Assembly: GCF_003688935.1 (NCBI RefSeq)
Contig: NZ_REGE01000019.1
Location: 1-32,910 of the forward strand
Direction: 5' to 3'
DNA length: 32,910 nucleotides
Source: Corynebacterium macginleyi
GTDB taxonomy: Bacteria; Actinomycetota; Actinomycetes; Mycobacteriales; Mycobacteriaceae
Each line of letters opens with the position of its first letter. Position 1 is the first letter of the stretch. Position numbers and translations under genes: made by a program. Shown one piece after another: positions 7,233 to 15,431 of this stretch. The notes beneath the pieces were generated by a model that saw only the letters and a list, made by a program, of their open reading frames with translations, was not told where the DNA came from and ran no database searches.

Positions 7233-8825
7233 ATGGATACCAACACCATTTCGCGCACCAGAGCTCACCGGCCTGGTAGCCGCATCATCGCGGCGGTGAT
7301 TACTGCTCTCATCGCGTTTTTCGTTCCGGTCACACCGGCCTTGGCCTTCGATGAGGTCTTTGATTCTGGCCATATCGACATGTTCTACGTCACGGCACCT
7401 GATGGCCAGCTACACCTATCTATGCAGGAAGATGTCACTGGCTCACACGTCCAGCGCCCGGGCGATGACGTGCTGCTCCAAGTCGTGGAATTGGCATGGT
7501 CCGATGCCACCGAGAGCGTTCCCGAGATTGGTGAATCCACGTACTTCCTGCCCCAAACCCAAGACCCAAATATCATCTGGCCGGGCTGGGATACTCAGCC
7601 AGCACGCGATGGCGGATTTACCAACATTGATTTCGAATTCACCAATATCTCCGGACCAGGCTCAGTCTATGTCTTTGAAACCTCTGGGTTCGGCAACGTC
7701 GGTGCCGTGACCAATTCCGGTTCGATGGAGCTCACCAGCGGCGAGGTTATTAACCAGCCGCAGCCTGCGCACCGCCACATCAACTGGTCCTTTAGTGAGG
7801 CCGGTACCTATAAGATGACCGTTCAAGCCTCCTCTAATGGCCAAACCAGTAACGCAGTGACCTACACCTGGCAGGTGGGCGAGGGCGGAGAGGCAGTCTC
7901 GGGTCACCGCTCTGCGGGCGGTTCTGGCGATGCAGATAACTCCGGCAATGACGCTGGACGTAGCAATTCCGAGGGCGTCCAAGAAAGCAAAGTTGCAAGC
8001 GGTGGACAGTCCACGGATCCTCAGTGCCGGCCGGGAATCATCCCTCAGATTAAAGACGATACGGTCTCGCCACCGCAGTGGCGCGATGCCGATGGCGCAA
8101 CTTTTTACCTCTCCGATAATTCCAGCGTCGAACTGCCAGAAAATGTTGGCCCCGTATCGGCCGGCCAAGCATGGATGATCGGTTCTACCCAGGTCGATGG
8201 AGTGCCGTGGCTTGGTGCAAATACCCAAAGCCCCTCCATGCGTGAACACATTCCAGGCGACGTTACTTGGGAGCTCATCGATATGAAGGGCCCTGGCGCC
8301 ATGATGGTCTACAGCCAGGGTGGCCTGGGCAAGATCGTCGGCGATGAATGGTTCCGCGGCGCGAACGGCGCTGTGGAAGGCAGCTACAATATCGCCCCAA
8401 ATACTCACGTGCACCCTAACTGGGTCTTCGAAAAGCAGGGCACCTATGACGTTACGATCCGCCAGGTGGCCCAGACCGCTGCCGGCAAGCAAGTAGCTGG
8501 ACAGGCAACGCTGCACTTTGTTGTCGGCGGTGGCAAGCCAGATGGCGCCTTCGATAACGGTCACTTTGACCTGGGCGCGGAAGTGAACCCGGATGGCGGC
8601 GACTGTGGTGTTGGCGCTGCAGCCGGCGCGGGCTCTAATGGCTCCGGCGCTGGCCAGAATGGCGCCGCCGGTTCCGGTGCGAACGCATCCGGAAAAGGTG
8701 GCAATGCGGCTCTCGCCAACACTGGGACCCCCACCATGCCGCTCGGTATTGGCGTGCTCGGTCTGGGCATGCTGTTCCTTGGCCTGGGCATCGCACGGCT
8801 CGCTGTCGCGAGGGCAAAGAATTAA
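7233..8825 (+). CDS. secreted repeat-domain protein with LANTG sorting signal
   Basis: 530 aa. AAAGGA lies 9 nt before the ATG. A signal peptide (cleaved after VTPALA, about residue 38) is followed by repeat domain 1 (about 40-215: DSGHIDM, LPQTQDPNIIWPGWDTQ, SGPGSVYVFE, HRHINWSFSEAGTYKM). A Ser/Gly-rich linker leads to domain 2 (about 265-430: VDGVPWLGANTQ, KGPGAMMVYSQGG, HVHPNWVFEKQGTYDV). An isolated DNGHFDLGAEV motif follows at about 438, then a Gly/Ala/Ser/Asn linker. The C-terminus is a sorting signal: LANTG at 494-498, a hydrophobic stretch, then the basic tail ARAKN. LAXTG is the motif preferred by class E sortases of high-GC Gram-positives, so this protein is probably linked covalently to the wall. 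The stop overlaps the next start by 1 nt (TAATG), indicating translational coupling. Confidence 0.88.
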   Translation: MDTNTISRTRAHRPGSRIIAAVITALIAFFVPVTPALAFDEVFDSGHIDMFYVTAPDGQLHLSMQEDVTGSHVQRPGDDVLLQVVELAWSDATESVPEIGESTYFLPQTQDPNIIWPGWDTQPARDGGFTNIDFEFTNISGPGSVYVFETSGFGNVGAVTNSGSMELTSGEVINQPQPAHRHINWSFSEAGTYKMTVQASSNGQTSNAVTYTWQVGEGGEAVSGHRSAGGSGDADNSGNDAGRSNSEGVQESKVASGGQSTDPQCRPGIIPQIKDDTVSPPQWRDADGATFYLSDNSSVELPENVGPVSAGQAWMIGSTQVDGVPWLGANTQSPSMREHIPGDVTWELIDMKGPGAMMVYSQGGLGKIVGDEWFRGANGAVEGSYNIAPNTHVHPNWVFEKQGTYDVTIRQVAQTAAGKQVAGQATLHFVVGGGKPDGAFDNGHFDLGAEVNPDGGDCGVGAAAGAGSNGSGAGQNGAAGSGANASGKGGNAALANTGTPTMPLGIGVLGLGMLFLGLGIARLAVARAKN

Positions 8826-10330
8826 TGCCAGTACCCCACTACCGTTTCGTACCGCGCTGGCTACAGACCGTCGGGGCGCTCTGTAGCGTCTCCCTCCTTG
8901 CGGCAGGCTGCACGACCTCGGCGGCGGTGGATACCTCAGATCGCTTCAGCGTGGTCGCCACGACGCCCATTCTGGCGGATATGGCTCGCCACGTCGCAGG
9001 CGAGGATGCCTCAGTCACCGGGCTTATCCCAAGTGGAAAGGATCCGCACACCTTCGAGCCCACGTTGCGCACGGTGCGCAACGTGGCCAATGCGGATTTG
9101 GCCTTGAGTAATGGATTCCTCTTGGAACCGCAATCGCTGATAGATACCCTGCACGAGTCCACGGATGCGTCCGTGGTCGAAGTCGCTGACTCCGCCTCCA
9201 CCCGCGGCGCTACCCTCGTGCCGTTGGTAGAAGATGTCTCCCTGGATGCCATCTGGTTGGGCCTGCGCATCAGCGGTGCCGAGCAGCGCAACTCCGGTGT
9301 GGATTTCCGCATGGTCTCTGCCGAGGGTCCAGGCGATGTCGCAGCCTACGTGGTCTCCACCTTCGGTACGCCGGAAGTGCTGTTCAATAGCGCCGATGGC
9401 ATCGATACTGGCGATGATGTGGTCACCCTCCCGGCAAATGCTCACACGCACCTCTCGTGGGGATTTTCGGAGCCGGGCATCTATAAGCTGGGCTTTCAGG
9501 CAGATGGCACGGAGGTAGAACACCTAACCGTCGCGGTAGGTGTAAACCCACCAGAGGATAAGGAGGTCATTGATTCCGGCCACGTGGATATTGCCGCTGA
9601 CGTGGCAAAGGGATCTATTGATCTGCGCGATCAAGACCAGCATTTTGATCCCGCACATACCGCGGTAGCGGTCCCCTCTTCGGTTTTGCAGCCCATTCCA
9701 CCGGATCCCGCATACCGCTTCTTGGGCACGCCCGGTGCGGATACATACCTGCTCCCCCAGGCGGTCTTGGGCAAACACATTCACGGCGAGGTGGATCCAC
9801 ACTTGTGGCACAACGTGGACAATGCCATTGCCTATGTCGATGTCATTGCTGAAGAAATGGCGAATGCGGATCCGTCACACGGCGCCAATTACCGGGCCCG
9901 CGCCGAAGCTTATATCGCAGAACTGCGCGAACTTGACGAGTACATGGACCGCGCGATCTCTTCCATCCCGCAAAGCAATCGGCACTTGGTCACCACCCAC
10001 CACGGCTACGCCTACTTAGAGCAAGGCTATGGCCTGTCGGTGGCGGGGTTCGTGACGCCCAATCCCGCCGTTGAGCCTTCGCCACGGGAGGTCATCGCCC
10101 TGCGCCGCACTCTGGAGAACCTGCGCCTTCCCGCAGTCTTTGTGGAGCCGGTGGAACAAGCCAGCGCCAGCACACTGAAGCAGGCAGCCGCGCAGCAAAA
10201 CGTGGAGCTGTGCCCCATTTACGGCGACACGCTTGATGATGCCGTGCCTACTTATATCGATCTCATGAAATTCAATGCTGACTCGCTGCAGCGTTGCCTA
10301 CATCCTTCGAATGGAGATAACCATGCTTAA
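8825..10330 (+). CDS. metal ABC transporter substrate-binding lipoprotein with inserted repeat domain
   Basis: 501 aa, cluster A-I (ZnuA/TroA/PsaA-like) binding protein. The lipobox LLAAGC places lipidated Cys at 29. Likely metal ligands can be seen: His in DPHTFEP (75), His in DPHLWH (about 325), His in TTHHGYAY (about 391) and Asp in IYGDTLDD (about 467). Between the first and second ligands an extra region of about 200 residues carries actinobacterial repeat motifs in swapped order: the second half first (LDAIWLGLRISG, EGPGDVAAYV, HTHLSWGFSEPGIYKLGF), then the first half (IDSGHVDI, RFLGTPGADTYLLPQ). This is the architecture of the anchored-repeat transporter binding proteins (TIGR03772 class). 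The C-terminus overlaps the next gene by 8 nt. Zn2+ is the likeliest substrate given the Zur-like site; Mn2+ is not excluded. Confidence 0.93.
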   Translation: MPVPHYRFVPRWLQTVGALCSVSLLAAGCTTSAAVDTSDRFSVVATTPILADMARHVAGEDASVTGLIPSGKDPHTFEPTLRTVRNVANADLALSNGFLLEPQSLIDTLHESTDASVVEVADSASTRGATLVPLVEDVSLDAIWLGLRISGAEQRNSGVDFRMVSAEGPGDVAAYVVSTFGTPEVLFNSADGIDTGDDVVTLPANAHTHLSWGFSEPGIYKLGFQADGTEVEHLTVAVGVNPPEDKEVIDSGHVDIAADVAKGSIDLRDQDQHFDPAHTAVAVPSSVLQPIPPDPAYRFLGTPGADTYLLPQAVLGKHIHGEVDPHLWHNVDNAIAYVDVIAEEMANADPSHGANYRARAEAYIAELRELDEYMDRAISSIPQSNRHLVTTHHGYAYLEQGYGLSVAGFVTPNPAVEPSPREVIALRRTLENLRLPAVFVEPVEQASASTLKQAAAQQNVELCPIYGDTLDDAVPTYIDLMKFNADSLQRCLHPSNGDNHA

Positions 10331-11213
10331 CCTTTCCTCTCGGACCGTTAGCCGCGCGGCCACTCGCACGGCAGCCTGCATCGTCACCGCCGGCTTGGCC
10401 GTATCCGCAACGCCGGCATGGGCCGGCGACCTCGCGCAAGTGGTCGGCGCGGATGAAACCGTCGCGCCCAAGGGCGAAGAAAAGGTCATCGATGCGGGCC
10501 ACGTTGATATCGGCACGCTGCTCAATGGCTCTGACGCCGAGCTATTGGCTCGCGATGATGCAGGCGATTCCCCGGTGTGGCGCCACCTTGATGACCTGGT
10601 ATTCTCGGTGGGCGATGCGGCCCAGCAAACGCTGCCGGATACCGATGATTTTAGCTTTGTGGGCGCCCAATCCGGCGAGGATGTTTGGGTTGTCCCGCAG
10701 ACTGAGCAGGTCGGCGTTCCCTGGCTGGGGTGGAACACCCAGGCGCCTTCGCTTGTCGATAACGCCGATCGCGGCGTCACCATGGAATTTCTCGGCCACT
10801 CCGGCCCAGGGGACTTTTCCCTCTTTTTGCAAAACGGCGGCTTTGAAGCACCTCAGCTGCTGTGGTCTACGGCAGAAAAAGGCGAGTCTGAGTTCTGGGT
10901 AGACCTCAATACACACACTCACGCCAACTGGACTTTTACGGAACCTGGCACCCACCAGGTGGGTCTCCGGATCAAGGGTAAGACCACAAACGGCGAGGAG
11001 TTTAGTACCGATGGCGTGCTGACCTTCGCCGTGGGCGATGGCGCCGATGTCCAGGCCGCCCAGGATGCGGAGTGGAACCCAGCAGACGCCACGACCGAGG
11101 GGTCTTCCCTGCCGCTATGGATTTATGTCTTGGTCGGCGGCGGAATTATCGTGCTGATCGCCGGTGTTGCCGTGCTCGTAAAATCCCGCAAGCGAGGCGA
11201 TGGCCATGGCTAA
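10323..11213 (+). CDS. secreted single-repeat protein with C-terminal membrane anchor
   Basis: 296 aa. Start ATG 10323 is chosen because GGAG lies 6 nt upstream; the in-frame ATG at 10311 lacks a site. A signal peptide (to PAWA, about residue 34) is followed by one complete repeat domain (about 48-245): IDAGHVDIG, WVVPQTEQVGVPWLGWNTQ, SGPGDFSLFLQNGG, HTHANWTFTEPGTHQVGL, ending in TFAVGDG. A short linker leads to a membrane segment (about 263-286) and the basic tail KSRKRGDGHG. It overlaps both neighbours by 8 nt. Because it has the shortest linker, it should sit closest to the membrane, so it may pass metal to the lipoprotein encoded by the preceding gene; that is inference. Confidence 0.88.
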   Translation: MLNLSSRTVSRAATRTAACIVTAGLAVSATPAWAGDLAQVVGADETVAPKGEEKVIDAGHVDIGTLLNGSDAELLARDDAGDSPVWRHLDDLVFSVGDAAQQTLPDTDDFSFVGAQSGEDVWVVPQTEQVGVPWLGWNTQAPSLVDNADRGVTMEFLGHSGPGDFSLFLQNGGFEAPQLLWSTAEKGESEFWVDLNTHTHANWTFTEPGTHQVGLRIKGKTTNGEEFSTDGVLTFAVGDGADVQAAQDAEWNPADATTEGSSLPLWIYVLVGGGIIVLIAGVAVLVKSRKRGDGHG

Positions 11214-11934
11214 GCCGTGCATTCAGGTGCGCGGATTGCAGGTAGCGCTATCTGGCCGCACCGTGATCGAAGATGCCAACCTCGAGGTAGGTACCGGTGA
11301 ATTCATTGGGCTTTTAGGCCCCAACGGCGCGGGCAAGACCACGCTGATGCGCGCCATTTTGGGTCTAATCCCCTCCTCTGGCACGTGCACCGTCACCGGC
11401 TCTGTGGGCTATGTTCCCCAACGCCACGAGGTGGAATGGGGCTTTCCCATCAACGTGTACCGCACCGTGCTCAGCGGGCGTACCGGACTCATCGGGTGGT
11501 TCAAGCGCCCTAAGAAAAAGGATCATGCCGCCGCTGCGGAGGCGCTGCGCTTGGTGCATATGGAGGAATTTGCCTCCCGGCCCATCGAGGAGCTTTCTGG
11601 TGGCCAGCGCCAGCGCGTACTGCTCGCCCGCGCCCTAGCCATTCAGCCGGAGGTCTTGCTGCTCGATGAACCTTTTACCGGGCTCGATGCCCCGAATACC
11701 GAGGTCCTTTTGGAGCTTTTCGCCGAGCTTGCGGCGCAAGGAAAATCGATCGTGATGTCTACCCATAACTTGTCTGAGGCGGCGCACACCTGCAAGCGCC
11801 TGGTGCTATTTAATCGCACGGTCATTGCAGACGGTCCCGCCGCGGAGCTTTTGGCCGAGAAAGATCCGTGGACCCGCGCGTTTGGCGTCAGTGCCTCGTC
11901 CCCGTTGCTCGCTGCAATTGGAGTGTCTGCATGA
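11206..11934 (+). CDS. anchored-repeat-type metal ABC transporter, ATP-binding protein
   Basis: 242 aa cytoplasmic ATPase that powers the importer. Walker A GPNGAGKT (38-45), Q-loop in GYVPQRHE, signature ELSGGQRQR (about 128-136), Walker B VLLLDEP, D-loop GLDAP and switch His in MSTHNLSEA are all intact. The closest relatives are the ZnuC/MntB/SitB ATPases of zinc and manganese importers. The start at 11206 is preferred over ATG 11200 because GAGG lies 8 nt upstream of it. It overlaps the previous gene by 8 nt and the permease gene by 4 nt (ATGA). Confidence 0.96.
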   Translation: MAKPCIQVRGLQVALSGRTVIEDANLEVGTGEFIGLLGPNGAGKTTLMRAILGLIPSSGTCTVTGSVGYVPQRHEVEWGFPINVYRTVLSGRTGLIGWFKRPKKKDHAAAAEALRLVHMEEFASRPIEELSGGQRQRVLLARALAIQPEVLLLDEPFTGLDAPNTEVLLELFAELAAQGKSIVMSTHNLSEAAHTCKRLVLFNRTVIADGPAAELLAEKDPWTRAFGVSASSPLLAAIGVSA

Positions 11935-12851
11935 TTGATATCTCATTTATCGACTTCCTGAGGGATTTAACCAATCCCCACCTCGATTTCCTCGCCCGGG
12001 CGGTAGGCATTTCGCTCATCGCCGCCATCGTGTGTGGGGTCGTCGGCTGCTATGTGGTGCTACGTGGCATGGCCTTTATTGGCGATGCCGTCTCGCACGC
12101 CGTGTTCCCAGGCCTGGCCATCGCGTTTGCCCTGCAGACCTCAGTCCTCTTGGGCGGGGCAGTTGCCGGCGCGGTCGTCGCAGTGCTTATCGCTGCGTTT
12201 TCGCAACGCAACCACGTGCGCGCCGATTCCATCATCGGCATCTTTTTTGCCGCCGCCTTCGCCTTAGGCATGGTGATCATCTCGCGCACGGACGGCTATA
12301 GTGCCTCGCTGACTAGCTTCCTCTTCGGGTCACTAACGGGCGTATCACGCACAGATATCACCGTCGCCGCGAGCGTCGGCCTAGTGGTCCTAGCCGTGGT
12401 CGTGGCTTTTAGCCCCCAGCTCAATACCACCTGCTTGGACCGAGAGACCGCACGCGCCATGGGCCTGCCGGTCTTTGCCCTGGATATTATCCTCTACCTG
12501 TGTGCGACCGCCGCGGTAGTCATTTCAGTAAGCACCATTGGCAATATTTTGGTCCTTTCCCTGCTGATTACCCCGGCGGCCACGGCGCGCCTGCTGACGG
12601 CCAACCTCACCACGATGATGTTCCTCTCGGCCATCATCGGCGCCGTCTGCAGCTTCTTCGGCATCTACTTAGCTTGGGCCATCGATCTTCCCGCGGGCGC
12701 CACCATCGTGCTCACGCTCACGGTGCTCTTCCTCATTGTCTGGGCCCTGCACCCCTTCCTGCGCTCTCGCCGCAATCCGGGCCACTCTTCTCCTCGCGTG
12801 CCTGCCAACGCCTCCGAGAACACCCCACGAAAGGAAACCATCGAATCATGA
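11931..12851 (+). CDS. anchored-repeat-type metal ABC transporter, permease
   Basis: 306 aa, ABC-3 family (ZnuB/MntC-type) permease with about eight hydrophobic segments. Family hallmarks include VGCYVVLRGMAFIGDAVSHAVFPGLAIA near residues 37-65, LDRETARAMGLPV and GNILVLSLLITPAATARLL. It forms the membrane channel with the ATPase encoded just upstream. Start ATG 11931 shares ATGA with the ATPase stop and has GGAG 7 nt upstream. The hydrophilic C-terminal tail (about 30 residues rich in Arg, Pro and Ser) overlaps the next gene by 4 nt (ATGA). Confidence 0.95.
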   Translation: MIDISFIDFLRDLTNPHLDFLARAVGISLIAAIVCGVVGCYVVLRGMAFIGDAVSHAVFPGLAIAFALQTSVLLGGAVAGAVVAVLIAAFSQRNHVRADSIIGIFFAAAFALGMVIISRTDGYSASLTSFLFGSLTGVSRTDITVAASVGLVVLAVVVAFSPQLNTTCLDRETARAMGLPVFALDIILYLCATAAVVISVSTIGNILVLSLLITPAATARLLTANLTTMMFLSAIIGAVCSFFGIYLAWAIDLPAGATIVLTLTVLFLIVWALHPFLRSRRNPGHSSPRVPANASENTPRKETIES

Positions 12852-14359
12852 AACCTTTGTGCCGTACCGCTCTTGCCCTAGGCACCGCCGGATTCCTCAG
12901 CGTGGGAACCCTCACCGGTGTGGGTCTACCCTCTTCCATTATGGCCACCGCGCATGCCGCAGAGACCTGCAGTGGCGAGGGCTTTGTCCGCGTCACCGAA
13001 GGCCACCAAGACATGGCGATGAAGGATGAAGGTGGGAATATCAGCTTTGTGGTCAAAGACGACCAAAAAGATGAGGAATACCGCTCGGAAGAATTCGCGG
13101 TAGAGGTAGCGGAGAAAAACAAGCAGCATCTTTCTGATCTCGAGATCCCTTCCCTGCCCGACGAGGGATGGGTGCTCCCGCAAACCCAGATTGAGGATGT
13201 TCCGTGGTTGGGCTTTAATACCCAAGAACTCTCCGAGGAATACCTCGGCTCGAAGCAGACCGCGACCTTAAGCATGGCCATCGCGTCTGGCCCAGAGGAT
13301 GGGCGCATCGTGGCCTTCCAAAACGAGGGCATCGGCGATCTCAAGGTTCGGATGGACACCAAGGACGGCACTGCCTGGAACTATCCGGGCAAATTCCACG
13401 CCCATCTTGCCTTCGCTTTTACCAAGCCAGGCACCTACGCCGTGAGCTTTACCTTTGAGCTTCCCGATGGCTCCCGCCACTACCTGCACGCCGGATTCCT
13501 CGTGGGCGATGACGCGGATGCAGCTGAGCTGTGCGGCGTGGACTACGACGAGTCCGATGATGCCGAGGTAAGCGTCCCTTCCGATGGTACCTCCCGCCCG
13601 AATCAGCCGGCCAAGGACATCAAGGGAGTAGATAAAGCCATCGCGGGCGATAAAAAGAAGGAGAAAGACTGCAAGGATCAATCCGGCGATACGCCTGCAA
13701 AGCAGGGCCAGTCCAGCGGATCCGGAGGCTCCGGTGGAAAGGCTGCGGAGAAAAATTCTGGTTCGAAGCAAGGGGCCAACCAAGGCTCCAAGCCTGGGTC
13801 GCAGACCGGTTCCACCAAGGGCTCTGCTCGCGGTTCTGGCCAAAACAAGACTAACCAAGCCCACGGTTCTGGGGCAGGCTCTGGTGCTGCGTCGCGCAAT
13901 TCGGGTGGGGGCTCATCGAAGGGAACATCGGCAAGCAGCGGCTCTCACTCCGGTTCTAAGGCTGCGCACTCCACGTCCGGCGGAAGTTCTGGCCAGAAAT
14001 CCGCGGGCAAGTCCTCCCCGCAGTCCAAGAGCAACAAGTCTAAGGACAGCAAATCTAAAGAAGCGAAGTCCGAAAAGCACAGTTCAGCTCCTGCACCCAA
14101 CGCGTCTGTTGGTGGCAAGAATGAGAATGATGAAGCGCTTGCCGGTGCCGCCTACACCGCCTCACTGGCCATGAGCAGCTTTTGGGCGGGCATCTTGGCA
14201 GGGCTTGGCGCATTCGCCCTCGTGCTAGGAATTGGCCTGTTGATATATGTGCAGTTCTTCCGCAAGAAAAAGCTAGCTGGAGAACAGACTGAGCACCCAG
14301 AACAGCCTGGGCCACCGCAGGCAGATGATGCAACAACGCAGATCCCACGCGTGGACTAG
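12848..14359 (+). CDS. secreted repeat-domain protein with long Ser/Gly/Lys stalk and membrane anchor
   Basis: 503 aa, last gene of the operon. AAGGAA lies 11 nt before the ATG, which overlaps the permease stop. A signal peptide (to about 37, ATAHA) is followed by one divergent repeat domain (about 38-225): TEGHQDMAM, WVLPQTQIEDVPWLGFNTQ, ASGPEDGRIVAFQNEG and FHAHLAFAFTKPGTYAVSF, where the usual Trp after HxH is replaced by Phe. Next comes a low-complexity stalk of about 190 residues (about 250-440), rich in Ser, Gly, Lys and Gln and strongly basic, then a membrane segment (about 445-471), RKKK and an acidic/Pro cytoplasmic tail ending in TTQIPRVD. Two Cys (TCSG, LCGVD) flank the domain and could form a disulfide. 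No terminator is evident before the convergent pseudogene. Confidence 0.87.
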   Translation: MKPLCRTALALGTAGFLSVGTLTGVGLPSSIMATAHAAETCSGEGFVRVTEGHQDMAMKDEGGNISFVVKDDQKDEEYRSEEFAVEVAEKNKQHLSDLEIPSLPDEGWVLPQTQIEDVPWLGFNTQELSEEYLGSKQTATLSMAIASGPEDGRIVAFQNEGIGDLKVRMDTKDGTAWNYPGKFHAHLAFAFTKPGTYAVSFTFELPDGSRHYLHAGFLVGDDADAAELCGVDYDESDDAEVSVPSDGTSRPNQPAKDIKGVDKAIAGDKKKEKDCKDQSGDTPAKQGQSSGSGGSGGKAAEKNSGSKQGANQGSKPGSQTGSTKGSARGSGQNKTNQAHGSGAGSGAASRNSGGGSSKGTSASSGSHSGSKAAHSTSGGSSGQKSAGKSSPQSKSNKSKDSKSKEAKSEKHSSAPAPNASVGGKNENDEALAGAAYTASLAMSSFWAGILAGLGAFALVLGIGLLIYVQFFRKKKLAGEQTEHPEQPGPPQADDATTQIPRVD

Positions 14360-14383
14360 AAGACCTAAAAGTACTGCCTGCGG

Positions 14384-15332
14384 CTACACGCATGTCTTGG
14401 TGGTAAGGAAGTCCCGCACCGCGTCCGGGGTATCTGGCTGCCAAAACCACGTGTGTTCAGCAGGTACCTTGATCAATTCCGCATTCTTGTGGCAACCGTT
14501 GAAGTCCAGGCGCTCGGCTCCTCCAACATCCGCCTAGGTTTGGAAGGTCATATCGCAGCGATTGCGGTTGCGATACCCTCCCAAGACGGTGTGCACGGGA
14601 AGATAACCAGCTTCGTGCCGGAAGCCGCCTTCATAGGTCATCATCTGATCGCGGGTGCCGTGCATGATGAGTGTATGCATTGGCGCATCGCCGCAGTTGG
14701 TTTCAACGGGGTTATAAAAAGCTCCAGAGACCATGGCAACCGTAGCAGACGTATCTTGAGCGGACAGCCCAATACGGAGGTAAAACCCCCACCATTGGAC
14801 ATTCCGATGGCGAAAACGCGGTTACGGTCCACTTAATGTTCCGCATCCACCGCATCCAAGATGCGCTTGATGAGGCGGATATCTTCGCCGCCAAGGGTTT
14901 TGGCATATGGAGCTGCTTCCCAAGCGCGTTCGTAGCCCTCCGGGTCAATGATGATGGCCTCATCGGTGGCTGAAGTGTTTTCCGTTCGTGCGTAACTAGA
15001 GAAATTTTCCGGGGAATCTCCCTCACCGCAAAATCCAAAAAGCACCGGGCATGCTTTTCGGGTGAGTAGTGATTCGAAAGACGCACGAGGTATCGGCGCT
15101 GCTTTCCTTCGTGTTCTATCTCGAGCGACTCCACAGTTCCCGGTGCAATGGCCGGAGCAAGATCGATGCTGTAATTATCCGAATGTCCAGGTGCCGGGTG
15201 AGTCGGTTTTACCGGTGATCCTGCACCTTTTGCTTCCTGCGCCGTGGCCGGCACACCTAAGACTGCACCTACCCCCAGGAGCGAGGTCAAGAAATAGGCA
15301 AATCGAAGGAAGACTTTGGTGACTTTAGCCAC
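14384..15332 (-). pseudogene. secreted alpha/beta-hydrolase (PHB-depolymerase/esterase type), multiply disrupted
   Basis: Joining three frames restores one protein of about 315 aa: a signal peptide (GTG start 15332, FAYFLTSLLGVGAVLGVPATA), then RRYLVRLSNHYSPEK, PVLFGFCGEGDSPENFSSYAR, VDRNRVFAIGMSNGGGFTS with the GxSxGG catalytic serine, AMVSGAFYNP, HTLIMHGTRDQMMTYEGG, and EHTWFWQPD with the expected C-terminal His. At least four lesions are visible: frameshifts near 15050 and near 14775, a TAA near 14833 between DAEH and VDRNR, and a TAG near 14534. The architecture matches secreted LpqC-type esterases. It is convergent with the transporter operon. Confidence 0.85.
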
Positions 15333-15431
15333 TCTGATAACGGAGCTGCATTAATTACGTCGGCGGATTCCCATACACTTGCCGGAGGGTAATTTCTACC
15401 GACTTTCAACGAGACACTAAGCTAGATCCCC

